A DNA stretch of 7,402 nucleotides, from NCBI GenBank assembly GCA_900551635.1, contig URWQ01000068.1:1-7402 (forward strand). The letters are read 5' to 3'. The translations under genes and the position numbers were made by a program. The notes below the pieces were generated by a model that did not search any database, had not been told where the DNA came from, and saw nothing but the letters and a program-made list of their open reading frames with translations. The stretch's first letter is position 1; each line of letters starts with the position of its first letter. The stretch comes from an uncultured Collinsella sp. (GTDB lineage Bacteria; Actinomycetota; Coriobacteriia; Coriobacteriales; Coriobacteriaceae). Below are positions 1 through 5,326 of the stretch, piece after piece.

Positions 1-218
1 AGATGGCTGAGGAAGATCGTGATGTAGACACGACCGCCACGCTTCATGTAGCGGGTCATGGCAATACGAGCGGCCTCGATCTGACGGTTGGTGATCCAAT
101 GGGCCTCGAGAGCCTGGATACCAAACTCGCCGAAATGCAGCTCGGTATTACCCTTGGCCTGGCCCTTCATGGAGCCACGCTGCACCTTGCGGTGAAGAAT
201 ACGCTTAGGGGCAAGCAC
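1..218 (-). CDS. rplP: 50S ribosomal protein L16, 5' part (runs off left edge)
   Basis: L16 sits on the large subunit near the A and P tRNA sites. The 72 codons present encode [20 protein letters not shown], followed by the family's hallmark stretch with [35 protein letters not shown] and [11 protein letters not shown]. The gene continues beyond position 1. The start is a GTG at 218-216 whose first base is the last base of the rpsC TAG stop (TAGTG, 1-nt overlap). A GGAGG site lies 8 nt upstream inside the rpsC 3' end, so translation is probably coupled to rpsC. The last residues read IFLSH, where most L16 proteins have IFPD or IFPH; this cannot be judged at the window edge. Identity is clear from the protein sequence and the usual rpsC-rplP order. 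Confidence 0.95.
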   Translation of the reverse strand, partial: MLAPKRILHRKVQRGSMKGQAKGNTELHFGEFGIQALEAHWITNRQIEAARIAMTRYMKRGGRVYITIFLSH

Positions 219-928
219 TACTGACCCCTCCTCTCGGAGTTACGACGACGAGGACGGGAAGAGCCCTCGAGTGCAGGGTTGGGAACAGGCTGGCCCGGGA
301 GCTTCTCGCCCAGGTAAATCCAGACCTTCACGCCGCAAGCGCCCATGGTGGTGCTGGCGACAGCCGTGCCGTAGTCGATCTTGGCACGGAGGGTGTGCAG
401 AGGCACGCGACCCTCGCGGTACCACTCACGACGGCCCATCTCGGCACCGCCGAGACGACCGGAGCACTGGATACGGATGCCCTTAGCGCCGGCCTTGCGG
501 GCGGACTGGACAGCCTTGCGCATAGCGCGACGGAAGGCAACGCGGCCCTCAAGCTGCTCGGCGATAGACTGAGCAACGAGGTTGGCGTCGAGCTCGGGGC
601 GCTTGATCTCGACAACGTCGACGGAGAGCTGGCCCTTGGAGACGCCAGCGACCTTCTCGAGCTCGGTACGGAGGGTATCGATCTCGGCACCCTTCTTACC
701 GATGACAACGCCGGGGCGAGCAGTGAGGATGATGACCTTCACCTTGTCGCCAGCGCGCTCGATCTCGACGCGGGAGACAGCTGCGCGGGAAAGACGCTTC
801 TCGAGGTACTTACGAATCTCGAGATCGTTACCGAGGGTCTTAGCGTAATCCTTCTCTGCGAACCAGCGGGAGCGCCAGTTCTCGGTGATGCCAAGACGGA
901 AGCCGGTGGGGTAGACTTTCTGACCCAT
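218..928 (-). CDS. rpsC: 30S ribosomal protein S3
   Basis: S3 is a small-subunit head protein lining the mRNA entry channel. The 236-residue product begins [20 protein letters not shown]. It carries a type-2 KH domain with the GxxG loop IGKKG at residues 76-80, and a C-terminal S3 domain with [20 protein letters not shown] (about 157-176) and [11 protein letters not shown]. The C-terminal tail after about residue 214 is basic and serine/arginine rich ([14 protein letters not shown]), of ordinary length for this family. The ATG at 928 is preceded by AGGAGG, which lies within the last codons of rplV. The gap to rplV is 6 nt and the stop overlaps the rplP GTG, so it sits in the middle of the operon. 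No oddities. Confidence 0.98.
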   Translation of the reverse strand: MGQKVYPTGFRLGITENWRSRWFAEKDYAKTLGNDLEIRKYLEKRLSRAAVSRVEIERAGDKVKVIILTARPGVVIGKKGAEIDTLRTELEKVAGVSKGQLSVDVVEIKRPELDANLVAQSIAEQLEGRVAFRRAMRKAVQSARKAGAKGIRIQCSGRLGGAEMGRREWYREGRVPLHTLRAKIDYGTAVASTTMGACGVKVWIYLGEKLPGQPVPNPALEGSSRPRRRNSERRGQ

Positions 929-934
929 ACAGCT

Positions 935-1306
935 TTACGCCTCCTTTCGAGGAGCAACGACGACGGTGATGTGGGAAGTACGCTTCAGAATGCGAGAAGC
1001 GGAACCCTTGGCGCGGGGACGGATGCGCTTAAGCGTCGGACCCTCGTCAACATAGGCAGCGGCGACAACCAGGTTGTCGGCACGCAGACCGTTGTTGTTC
1101 TCGGCGTTCGCAACGGCGGAACGGAGAACCTTCTCGACATCCACGGCGACGGCGCGGTCGCAGAAGTGGAGGATGTCGAAGGCCTGAGCGACAGGCTTGC
1201 GGCGGATCAGATCGACCACCAGGCGGGCCTTGCTGGGGGAAACACGCACGTACTTAGCGACGGCGCGAACCTCGGTGGCCTCAGTTTCAATAGACTTAGT
1301 TGCCAT
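935..1306 (-). CDS. rplV: 50S ribosomal protein L22
   Basis: L22 binds 23S rRNA and its long beta-hairpin lines the peptide exit tunnel. The 123-residue protein opens with [20 protein letters not shown] and has the core [20 protein letters not shown]. It contains [14 protein letters not shown] at about 65-78. The tunnel hairpin and C-terminal signature, [20 protein letters not shown], lie at about 93-112. In many L22 proteins the segment after PRAxG reads RA; here it is SA, which I take as lineage variation. The ATG at 1306 is 14 nt after the rpsS stop, with a GGGG ribosome-binding stretch overlapping the end of that stop. Neighbours rpsS and rpsC fit the standard order. Confidence 0.97.
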   Translation of the reverse strand: MATKSIETEATEVRAVAKYVRVSPSKARLVVDLIRRKPVAQAFDILHFCDRAVAVDVEKVLRSAVANAENNNGLRADNLVVAAAYVDEGPTLKRIRPRAKGSASRILKRTSHITVVVAPRKEA

Positions 1307-1320
1307 TTACGGTTAACCCC

Positions 1321-1581
1321 CTATTTGGCCTTGTGGCCACGGAACGTACGAGTCGGCGCGAACTCGCCGAGCTTGTGACCAACCATGGACTCGGTAACAT
1401 ACACGGGCACATGCTTGCGGCCGTCGTGGACGGCGATGGTGTGACCAACCATCTCGGGGAAGATGGTGGACGCGCGGGACCAGGTCTTCACGACGTCCTT
1501 CTTGCCAGCCTCGTTCATCGCGGTGATACGCGAGAGAAGGCGAGTCTCCACGAACGGGCCCTTTTTGAGACTTCTGCTCAT
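1321..1581 (-). CDS. rpsS: 30S ribosomal protein S19
   Basis: S19 forms a complex with S13 in the small-subunit head near the A site. The 86-residue product begins [19 protein letters not shown]. It has the family block [47 protein letters not shown] (about 34-80, order as in S19). It ends RGHKAK, a few residues shorter than the roughly 92-residue S19 of Escherichia coli or Bacillus; the missing part is only the variable tail. AGGAGA lies 8 nt before the ATG. It is 32 nt after rplB and 14 nt before rplV, consistent with one transcript. Confidence 0.97.
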   Translation of the reverse strand: MSRSLKKGPFVETRLLSRITAMNEAGKKDVVKTWSRASTIFPEMVGHTIAVHDGRKHVPVYVTESMVGHKLGEFAPTRTFRGHKAK

Positions 1582-1613
1582 AAGTGCTTTCTCCTAAAAC
1601 TCGGTATCCGAAA

Positions 1614-2444
1614 TTACTTCTTACGGCGACGAATGATGTGCTGGTTCGAGACCTTCTTCTTCTTGCGCGTACGAAGGCCCTTCGTCGGCTTACCCCAGGG
1701 GGTAACGGAGGGACGACCAGAGGTGTGGTTCTTGCCCTCGCCACCGCCGTGCGGGTGGTCGACAGGGTTCATGACGGTACCGCGGACGGTCGGGCGCACG
1801 TTCATGTGACGCTTACGGCCGGCCTTGCCGATGACGATGTTGGAGTGATCGGCGTTGCCGACCTCACCGACGGTGGCGCGGCAGGTAACGAGGATGCGGC
1901 GCATCTCGGAGGAAGGCATACGGACGATAGCGTACTTGCCCTCCTTACCCATCAGCTGGCAGGAGTTACCGGCGGAACGGGCGATAGCAGCGCCCTTGCC
2001 CGGCTGGAACTCGACGGCGTGGATGAGCGTACCGACGGGGATGTCGGCGAGGGGCAGAGCGTTGCCCGGCTTGATGTCGGCGTCAGAACCGGACATGATG
2101 GTCTGACCGACCTCAAGGCCCTTGGGAGCCAGGATGTAGCGCTTCTCACCGTCAGCGTAGTGCAGCAGAGCGATGCGAGCGGAACGGTTCGGATCGTACT
2201 CGATCGTGGCAACCTTGGCGGGCACGCCGTCCTTGTTGCGCTTGAAGTCGATCACGCGGTAACGACGCTTCACGCCGCCACCCTGGTGGCGGGTGGTGAT
2301 GCGGCCGTTGTTGTTACGACCGGCCTTCTTGGGCAGGGGCTCGAGAAGAGACTTCTCGGGCTTGGTGCAGGTGATCTCGGAGAAATCGGAGATCGTCTGC
2401 CAACGCCTACCAGCGGAGGTCGGCTTAAGGTGCTTTACAGCCAT
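1614..2444 (-). CDS. rplB: 50S ribosomal protein L2
   Basis: L2 is one of the largest 23S rRNA-binding proteins, needed for subunit association and peptidyl-transferase activity. The 276-residue product, of normal family length, begins [17 protein letters not shown]. It contains the RNA-binding part with [16 protein letters not shown] (about 42-57) and [16 protein letters not shown] (95-110). The C-terminal signature [20 protein letters not shown] lies at 217-236, including the conserved histidine at 230 (E. coli His229 equivalent). The frame is open 75 nt further upstream, but I place the start at the ATG at 2444. Family alignment begins there, and AAAGGGA stands 5 nt before it. It is separated from rplW by an unusually long 179-nt gap with folding potential (see the leader entry). 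Confidence 0.97.
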   Translation of the reverse strand: MAVKHLKPTSAGRRWQTISDFSEITCTKPEKSLLEPLPKKAGRNNNGRITTRHQGGGVKRRYRVIDFKRNKDGVPAKVATIEYDPNRSARIALLHYADGEKRYILAPKGLEVGQTIMSGSDADIKPGNALPLADIPVGTLIHAVEFQPGKGAAIARSAGNSCQLMGKEGKYAIVRMPSSEMRRILVTCRATVGEVGNADHSNIVIGKAGRKRHMNVRPTVRGTVMNPVDHPHGGGEGKNHTSGRPSVTPWGKPTKGLRTRKKKKVSNQHIIRRRKK

Positions 2445-2474
2445 TACAATCCCTTTCAATAGGAATCCGTTAGC

Positions 2475-2515
2475 CATCGCAGACAGGGATTCGAGGTTCT
2501 GCCTCGGGTGCGATG
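2475..2515 (-). other. Nested hairpin just upstream of rplB
   Basis: On the transcript strand, CATCGCA (2515-2509) pairs perfectly with TGCGATG (2481-2475). Inside it CGAGG and CCTCG (2506-2502 and 2496-2492) form a 5-bp stem with loop CAGAA. The anti-Shine-Dalgarno segment AATCCCT lies within the outer stem, on its 3' side. Folding therefore decides whether that segment is free to mask the rplB ribosome-binding site. Seen by eye only; no energy calculation was done. Confidence 0.4.
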
Positions 2516-2524
2516 ACACCGGAC

Positions 2525-2550
2525 GTATACACGGTTCCGGGCGTGTCCAT
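2525..2550 (-). repeat. 26-nt repeat element, copy 2 (81 nt upstream of rplB)
   Basis: On the transcript strand this copy starts ATGGACACGCCCG and ends CCGTGTATAC. It matches the copy at 4390-4415 at 23 of 26 positions in the same orientation. ACACG and CGTGT can form a 5-bp stem around an 8-nt loop. The ACGCCC part can alternatively pair with the upstream GGGCGT at 2561-2556, so two folds compete. The similarity stops sharply at both ends of the 26 nt. Function is unknown; candidates are a protein-binding RNA element, a DNA operator, or a promoter with TATACG as -10. Confidence 0.6.
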
Positions 2551-2561
2551 TTTATACGCCC
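2539..2561 (-). other. Alternative hairpin overlapping the 26-nt repeat
   Basis: GGGCGT (2561-2556) and ACGCCC (2544-2539) are perfect complements around an 11-nt A/T-rich loop containing TATAAA-like sequence. The 3' arm lies inside the 26-nt repeat. This fold is therefore mutually exclusive with the repeat's own ACACG/CGTGT stem. Nothing equivalent is seen beside the rplC copy of the repeat. Confidence 0.4.
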
Positions 2562-2605
2562 AAAACCTTGAGCTCTCGCCTCCCCTATTTGGGAGGCATG
2601 AGCTC
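2562..2605 (-). terminator. Hairpin with short T stretch after rplW (possible partial terminator or processing site)
   Basis: GAGCTC, a 2x2 internal loop (AT against GA), then GCCTCCC-AAATAG-GGGAGGC form a 13-bp hairpin 18 nt after the rplW stop. The stem is followed by AAGGTTTTGGG, so there are only four T residues, starting four bases past the stem. That is weak for intrinsic termination inside an essential operon. It may be a leaky terminator or attenuator, an RNase III-type processing site, or a 3'-end stabiliser for the rplC-rplD-rplW part of the message. Confidence 0.4.
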
Positions 2606-2623
2606 ACTCAACAGCAGCGAGTC

Positions 2624-2911
2624 TTAGGCCTGGTTGCCAAAGACCTCGATGGTGTCGCCCTCGGCCAGCGTGACGATGGCCTTCTTCCAAGAACGGGTCT
2701 TGCCGGCGACATAGCGCACGCGCTTGGTCTTGGGCTTGACCGTCAGGGTGTTCACGCGAACGACCTTGACGCCGAAGATCTCCTCGACAGCGTCCTTGAT
2801 CTGATACTTGTTAGCATCCTTGGCGACCTCGAACGTGTACTTGTTCTGCTCCATGCCGGAGAAGGAACGCTCGGACACGATCGGACGGATGATGATCTCG
2901 TGGGCGGTCAT
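2624..2911 (-). CDS. rplW: 50S ribosomal protein L23
   Basis: L23 sits at the polypeptide exit and is the docking site for trigger factor and signal recognition particle. The 95-residue product begins MTAHEIIIRPIVSERSF. It has the family core KYTFEVAKDANKYQIKDAVEEIFGVKVVRVNTL (about 24-56, order as in L23) and a basic loop KPKTKRVRYVAGKTRSWKKA before the final strand VTLAEGDTIEVF. The rplD stop TAA directly abuts this ATG (TAAATG, zero gap). GGGGAGG lies within the rplD coding end, so the two are probably translationally coupled. It is followed by the long structured gap before rplB. Confidence 0.97.
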   Translation of the reverse strand: MTAHEIIIRPIVSERSFSGMEQNKYTFEVAKDANKYQIKDAVEEIFGVKVVRVNTLTVKPKTKRVRYVAGKTRSWKKAIVTLAEGDTIEVFGNQA

Positions 2912-3538
2912 TTATGCAAGCACCTCCCCGAAGTGAGCGGCGATGTCGGCGGGCATCAGCACAGCGTTGTTGTTGACGAGATCGTAGGTGTTGGCCTCGT
3001 CGGCGGTGATGATGAACGTCTTGGGAATGTTGCGGAACGACAGGTAGGCGTTGACGTCCTCATCGCGAACGATGATGGTCAGACGCTTGCCCTCAAGGCC
3101 GAGAGCCTTGAGCATGGCAACGGCAGCCTTGGTGGAAGGCTTCTCGAAGCCGTAGTCGTCAACGAGCACGAGCTCGCCATCGGCCAGCTTGGCGGACAGC
3201 GCGGAGCGCATAGCCAGCTTGACCTCCTTGTTGTTCATACGCTTAGCGTAGGAACGGGGCTTGGGGGCGAAGACAACGCCACCGTGACGCCACTGGGCAG
3301 CACGGATGGAACCCTGGCGGGCACGGCCGGTGCCCTTCTGACGCCAAGGCTTCTTGCCGCCACCGGAAACCTCAGAGCGGCCCTTAGCGGACTGGGTGCC
3401 CTGACGCCAAGAGGCCATCTGGCACTTGACGATGTGGTGCATAACGTGGATGTTCGGCTCGATGCCGTACACCTCAGCGGCGAGCTCGGCCTCGGCGACC
3501 TTCTTGCCCTCGCTGTTCTTTACTTCAAACTTTGCCAT
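2912..3538 (-). CDS. rplD: 50S ribosomal protein L4
   Basis: L4 binds 23S rRNA and its extended loop reaches the exit-tunnel constriction. In E. coli it also represses its own S10 operon, but that mechanism is documented mainly in gammaproteobacteria and should not be assumed here. The 208-residue product begins MAKFEVKNSEGKKVAEAEL. The long tunnel loop spans roughly residues 43-90, containing RQGTQSAKGRSEVSGGGKKP and WRQKGTGRARQGSIRAAQWR. The globular C-terminal part (LVLVDDYGFEKPSTKAAVAM onward) follows. AAGGAG lies 9 nt before the ATG, and the gene is 46 nt after rplC. Confidence 0.97.
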   Translation of the reverse strand: MAKFEVKNSEGKKVAEAELAAEVYGIEPNIHVMHHIVKCQMASWRQGTQSAKGRSEVSGGGKKPWRQKGTGRARQGSIRAAQWRHGGVVFAPKPRSYAKRMNNKEVKLAMRSALSAKLADGELVLVDDYGFEKPSTKAAVAMLKALGLEGKRLTIIVRDEDVNAYLSFRNIPKTFIITADEANTYDLVNNNAVLMPADIAAHFGEVLA

Positions 3539-3584
3539 TTAAGTGTTCTCCTTGGTATGACGCTGGGCTAAATGGGCTGGGCCC

Positions 3585-4205
3585 TTAGGCCATACGGATG
3601 GCGACGAGACCATTCTTGGCACCCGGGACAGCGCCCTTGACCAAGATGAGGTTCTGCTCGGCATCGATGCGGACAACGGAAAGGTTCTTGACGGTAACGC
3701 GCTCGTTACCCATGTGACCGGCCATCTTAACGCCCTTGAGGACGCGCGCAGGATAGGCGCACTGACCGATAGAACCGGGGTGACGCTGGAAGTGAGAACC
3801 ATGCGTCATAGGACCGCGGCGCTGACCCCAGCGCTTGATGCGACCCTGGAAGCCCTTACCCTTGGAGGTACCGATGACGTCGACCTTCTCGACATCAGCG
3901 AAATCAGCGACGGTAACGACCTCGCCGACCTTGTGCTCCTCGCCGTTCTCGACGCGGACCTCACGAAGGAAGCGGACAGGCTCGACGCCAGCCTTGGCGA
4001 AGTGACCAGCCATGGGCTTGTTCACGTTCTTGGCCTTGATGTCGCCGAAACCGATCTGGACGGCGTCATAGCCGTCGGTTGCCTGAGTTTTAACCTGCGA
4101 GACAGCGCAGGGGCCAGCCTGGATGACCGTGACGGGAACGACGTTGTCGTCCTCGTCCCAAACCTGGGTCATGCCAATCTTGCGGCCGAGAATCATGCTG
4201 ATCAA
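3585..4205 (-). CDS. rplC: 50S ribosomal protein L3 (TTG start)
   Basis: L3 is an early-assembly protein reaching close to the peptidyl-transferase centre. The 206-residue product reads [20 protein letters not shown]. It carries the L3 signature around [18 protein letters not shown] (108-125), followed by [20 protein letters not shown] (129-148) and [21 protein letters not shown] place the start at TTG 4205-4203: GGGA lies 7 nt before it, and L3 proteins usually have three or four residues before the ILGxKIGMTQ block. The in-frame ATG at 4196 would sit 16 nt from that site and shorten the protein by three residues. It is the first ribosomal gene after a 455-nt non-coding leader. Confidence 0.94.
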   Translation of the reverse strand: MISMILGRKIGMTQVWDEDDNVVPVTVIQAGPCAVSQVKTQATDGYDAVQIGFGDIKAKNVNKPMAGHFAKAGVEPVRFLREVRVENGEEHKVGEVVTVADFADVEKVDVIGTSKGKGFQGRIKRWGQRRGPMTHGSHFQRHPGSIGQCAYPARVLKGVKMAGHMGNERVTVKNLSVVRIDAEQNLILVKGAVPGAKNGLVAIRMA

Positions 4206-4277
4206 GATATGATCCCAACTCTCGCGTGGTCTTGGGACAATGCGTACACCACCGAGCGTACGCCCCTAGAGGACCAC
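4206..4277 (-). promoter_or_regulatory. rplC proximal 5' leader with hairpins covering the ribosome-binding site
   Basis: On the transcript strand GCGTAC (4263-4258) pairs with GTACGC (4247-4242) around a 10-nt loop. Next TCCCAA (4237-4232) pairs with TTGGGA (4218-4213), which includes the GGGA Shine-Dalgarno site of rplC. The loop of the second hairpin contains GACCAC (4231-4226), complementary to GTGGTC at 4277-4272. Its ACCAC part also matches GTGGT in the loop of the first hairpin, so a pseudoknot or kissing contact is possible. With a weak TTG start, this could keep L3 translation low until the fold is opened. Complementarity is seen; the function is inference. Confidence 0.4.
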
Positions 4278-4301
4278 TACTTACACGACGTGCTCCCCAG
4301 T

Positions 4302-4329
4302 CTTGTATTGCGTCCGGACTACCTGACAA
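4302..4329 (-). promoter_or_regulatory. Candidate promoter for the rplC operon
   Basis: TTGTCA (4329-4324; 5 of 6 against TTGACA) is 16 nt upstream of TACAAG (4307-4302; 4 of 6 against TATAAT). A start site near 4295 would give a leader of about 90 nt containing the ribosome-binding-site hairpins. An alternative -10 is TATACT (4394-4389) at the end of the 26-nt repeat; its best -35 at usual spacing is poor. Some promoter is needed in this gap because the rpsJ terminator closes the upstream unit. The exact choice is uncertain. Confidence 0.35.
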
Positions 4330-4389
4330 CCCTATTAAGCAGGCATTTTGTCCAGCCAGAATACTCCCCTGGTTACACACAGCTGTTTA

Positions 4390-4415
4390 GTATACACGGC
4401 TGCGGGCGTATCCAT
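4390..4415 (-). repeat. 26-nt repeat element, copy 1 (upstream of rplC)
   Basis: On the transcript strand this copy starts ATGGATACGCCCG and ends CCGTGTATAC. It matches 2525-2550 at 23 of 26 positions. Its last bases continue into TATACT, a good -10 hexamer. ATACG and CGTGT can pair with one U-G wobble exactly where the other copy has C-G, and the other two differences fall in the 8-nt loop. It lies 185 nt upstream of the rplC start. The GC-rich middle is conserved as well, which a plain housekeeping promoter would not require. Confidence 0.6.
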
Positions 4416-4440
4416 CGAGATTCATATTTCACTCACATTG

Positions 4441-4454
4441 TTTACGCAGGTAAA
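4441..4454. promoter_or_regulatory. Short perfect dyad, possible operator
   Basis: TTTAC-GCAG-GTAAA is a perfect 5-bp inverted repeat in the long gap upstream of rplC, 26 nt upstream of the 26-nt repeat. It looks like a small regulator half-site pair. No regulator is encoded nearby, and such a short dyad can arise by chance. Confidence 0.2.
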
Positions 4455-4531
4455 GTGCGTGGCACGTTCCCAGCGTGCGGCGGAGGGAGCGGGCCTGAGA
4501 CATATTAAGGTTGCTGCTCTACAGTCCTGCT

Positions 4532-4568
4532 CACGACGGAGAGCACATTAAGTGCTCTCCTGTTCGTG
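4532..4568 (-). terminator. Perfect hairpin after the phosphatase gene (possible terminator without U tract)
   Basis: GGAGAGCAC-TTAAT-GTGCTCTCC is a perfect 9-bp stem. A 3x1 internal loop and a further CACGA/TCGTG 5-bp stem extend it. It lies about 93 nt past the phosphatase stop. No T run follows on either strand, so it is not a standard intrinsic terminator. It could still end the CDF-phosphatase transcript, as hairpins without U tracts are reported in actinobacteria, or it could be a regulatory structure. Confidence 0.4.
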
Positions 4569-4660
4569 CGGAACTCGCGACAAACTTAATATATTTCGCC
4601 GCCCCTCTGCCAAGCTCGGGAGACGACACGTTGATGTCTGCTTAACTCTGCTCGTTCAGG

Positions 4661-5287
4661 CTAATGACTTTGTTGGGGGTCCACTATTTGCTGGAGGGTG
4701 AACTTGCATTGCATTGGCTCGCCTTCTGCTTGTGGCTTTGCCTCATCGAAATCGAAAATCATGATGGCGCAGTTGGGGAGTTTTGCTGGGAGCTCGAAGC
4801 CCTCTGGGGCTGCAGCCTTGATGAATTGGCGGCTGGCGCTGCCGTGGCTTACTGCTAGGAGGGTCTCGGTGTCCTTAGCGCTCATGAGATTGGTGAGGGT
4901 GCCTACCATGCGCGCTTGCAGGGCCCGGCTTCCTTCTCCTCCGAAGGGGACCAGATCCTCGCCTGGATCCCAGACGTCGGTGGGCAGGGCGTCGTGGGGA
5001 CCTTCTTCGAAGGAGCCGTAGCTGCGCTCGATGATGCCTTCGCAGGGCTCGACTGCTGCGTCCGGGCCAAGGAGTTCGGTTGCGACGAGCTGAGCTGTGT
5101 CCATGGCTCGGCCTAAGGGCGAAGAGACCACTTTGTCGGGGACGACGCCGTTGGCCTTGAGCCAAGCGGCCGCCGCCCGTGCCTGTTGACGACCCAAATT
5201 GGTGAGCGGTGAATCACAACGACCTTGGACCAGCTTTTTTACGTTGAATTCTGTCTGACCGTGACGGAGTAGATACAGCTTCTTCAT
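4661..5287 (-). CDS. Histidine phosphatase superfamily protein (phosphoglycerate-mutase-like)
   Basis: This is a probable cytosolic phosphatase of the RHG branch, which works through a phosphohistidine intermediate. The substrate cannot be told; relatives include broad-specificity phosphatases, CobC-type enzymes and cofactor-dependent mutases. The 208-residue product begins MKKLYLLRHGQTEFN, with the catalytic His9 in RHG. It continues with QGRCDSPLTNLGRQQA (21-36), the second phosphate-binding Arg60 in SSPLGRA, the likely acid Glu87 in IIERSYGSFEEG, and the second catalytic His148 in AVSHGSA. The set is complete, so it should be active. GGGGAG precedes the ATG. It lies 39 nt after the CDF gene, probably in the same transcript. 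The family call is firm; the physiological role is not known. Confidence 0.9.
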   Translation of the reverse strand: MKKLYLLRHGQTEFNVKKLVQGRCDSPLTNLGRQQARAAAAWLKANGVVPDKVVSSPLGRAMDTAQLVATELLGPDAAVEPCEGIIERSYGSFEEGPHDALPTDVWDPGEDLVPFGGEGSRALQARMVGTLTNLMSAKDTETLLAVSHGSASRQFIKAAAPEGFELPAKLPNCAIMIFDFDEAKPQAEGEPMQCKFTLQQIVDPQQSH

Positions 5288-5326
5288 GCTCTCCCCTTCT
5301 GCATAACTTGCTTTACCGGCGCAGCC

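Larger units (their letters stand above)
2445..2623 (-). promoter_or_regulatory. Structured rplW-rplB intergenic leader, candidate rplB control region
   Basis: This 179-nt gap is about four times longer than any other gap inside the rplC-rplP unit and encodes no convincing protein. By hand I find, in transcript order: a 7-bp plus 6-bp hairpin (2605-2570); a GGGCGT/ACGCCC hairpin (2561-2539); the 26-nt repeat (2550-2525); and a stem CATCGCA/TGCGATG (2515-2509 with 2481-2475) enclosing CGAGG-CAGAA-CCTCG (2506-2492). In addition AATCCCT (2491-2485) is perfectly complementary to AGGGATT (2454-2448), which covers the rplB Shine-Dalgarno site. The same segment can instead pair with GGATTC (2468-2463). 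This pattern suggests translational control of L2 by alternative folds, which is inference. A promoter role is also possible. Confidence 0.45.
4206..4660. other. 455-nt non-coding gap between phosphatase gene and rplC
   Basis: There is no credible gene here: a short minus-strand frame starting near 4380 runs out of frame into rplC and has no family resemblance. From the phosphatase side the gap holds an A/T-rich stretch (about 4587-4593), a perfect hairpin (4538-4560), a small GCACG/CGTGC hairpin (4478-4462), the dyad at 4441-4454, the 26-nt repeat, the candidate promoter, and the folded rplC leader. It is the most regulatory-looking non-coding stretch in the window. Confidence 0.7.

Noticed and set aside
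395..1378. Long plus-strand open frame antisense to rpsC, rplV and rpsS
   Set aside because: It spans three well-supported genes on the other strand. Its composition mirrors their codons and there is no ribosome-binding site or family resemblance. Long antisense frames are common in GC-rich genes with strong codon bias.
1584..2462. Plus-strand frame antisense to rplB
   Set aside because: It mirrors rplB, which has an unambiguous L2 sequence.
2445..2519. Upstream extension of rplB by 25 codons to a start at 2519
   Set aside because: L2 proteins begin at MAVKxxKPTS, matching the ATG at 2444 with its own ribosome-binding site. The extension falls in the structured leader.
2513..3571. Plus-strand open frame of 352 codons antisense to rplW and rplD
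   Set aside because: It is a shadow of the codon pattern of rplD and rplW, with no recognisable domain.
4090..4380. Minus-strand 96-codon frame starting in the rplC leader
   Set aside because: It enters rplC in the wrong frame. It has a GTG start without a good ribosome-binding site and no family resemblance.
3714..4508. Plus-strand frame covering the rplC complement and part of the leader
   Set aside because: Most of it is antisense to rplC; the remainder in the leader has stop-free sequence only by chance and no ribosome-binding site.
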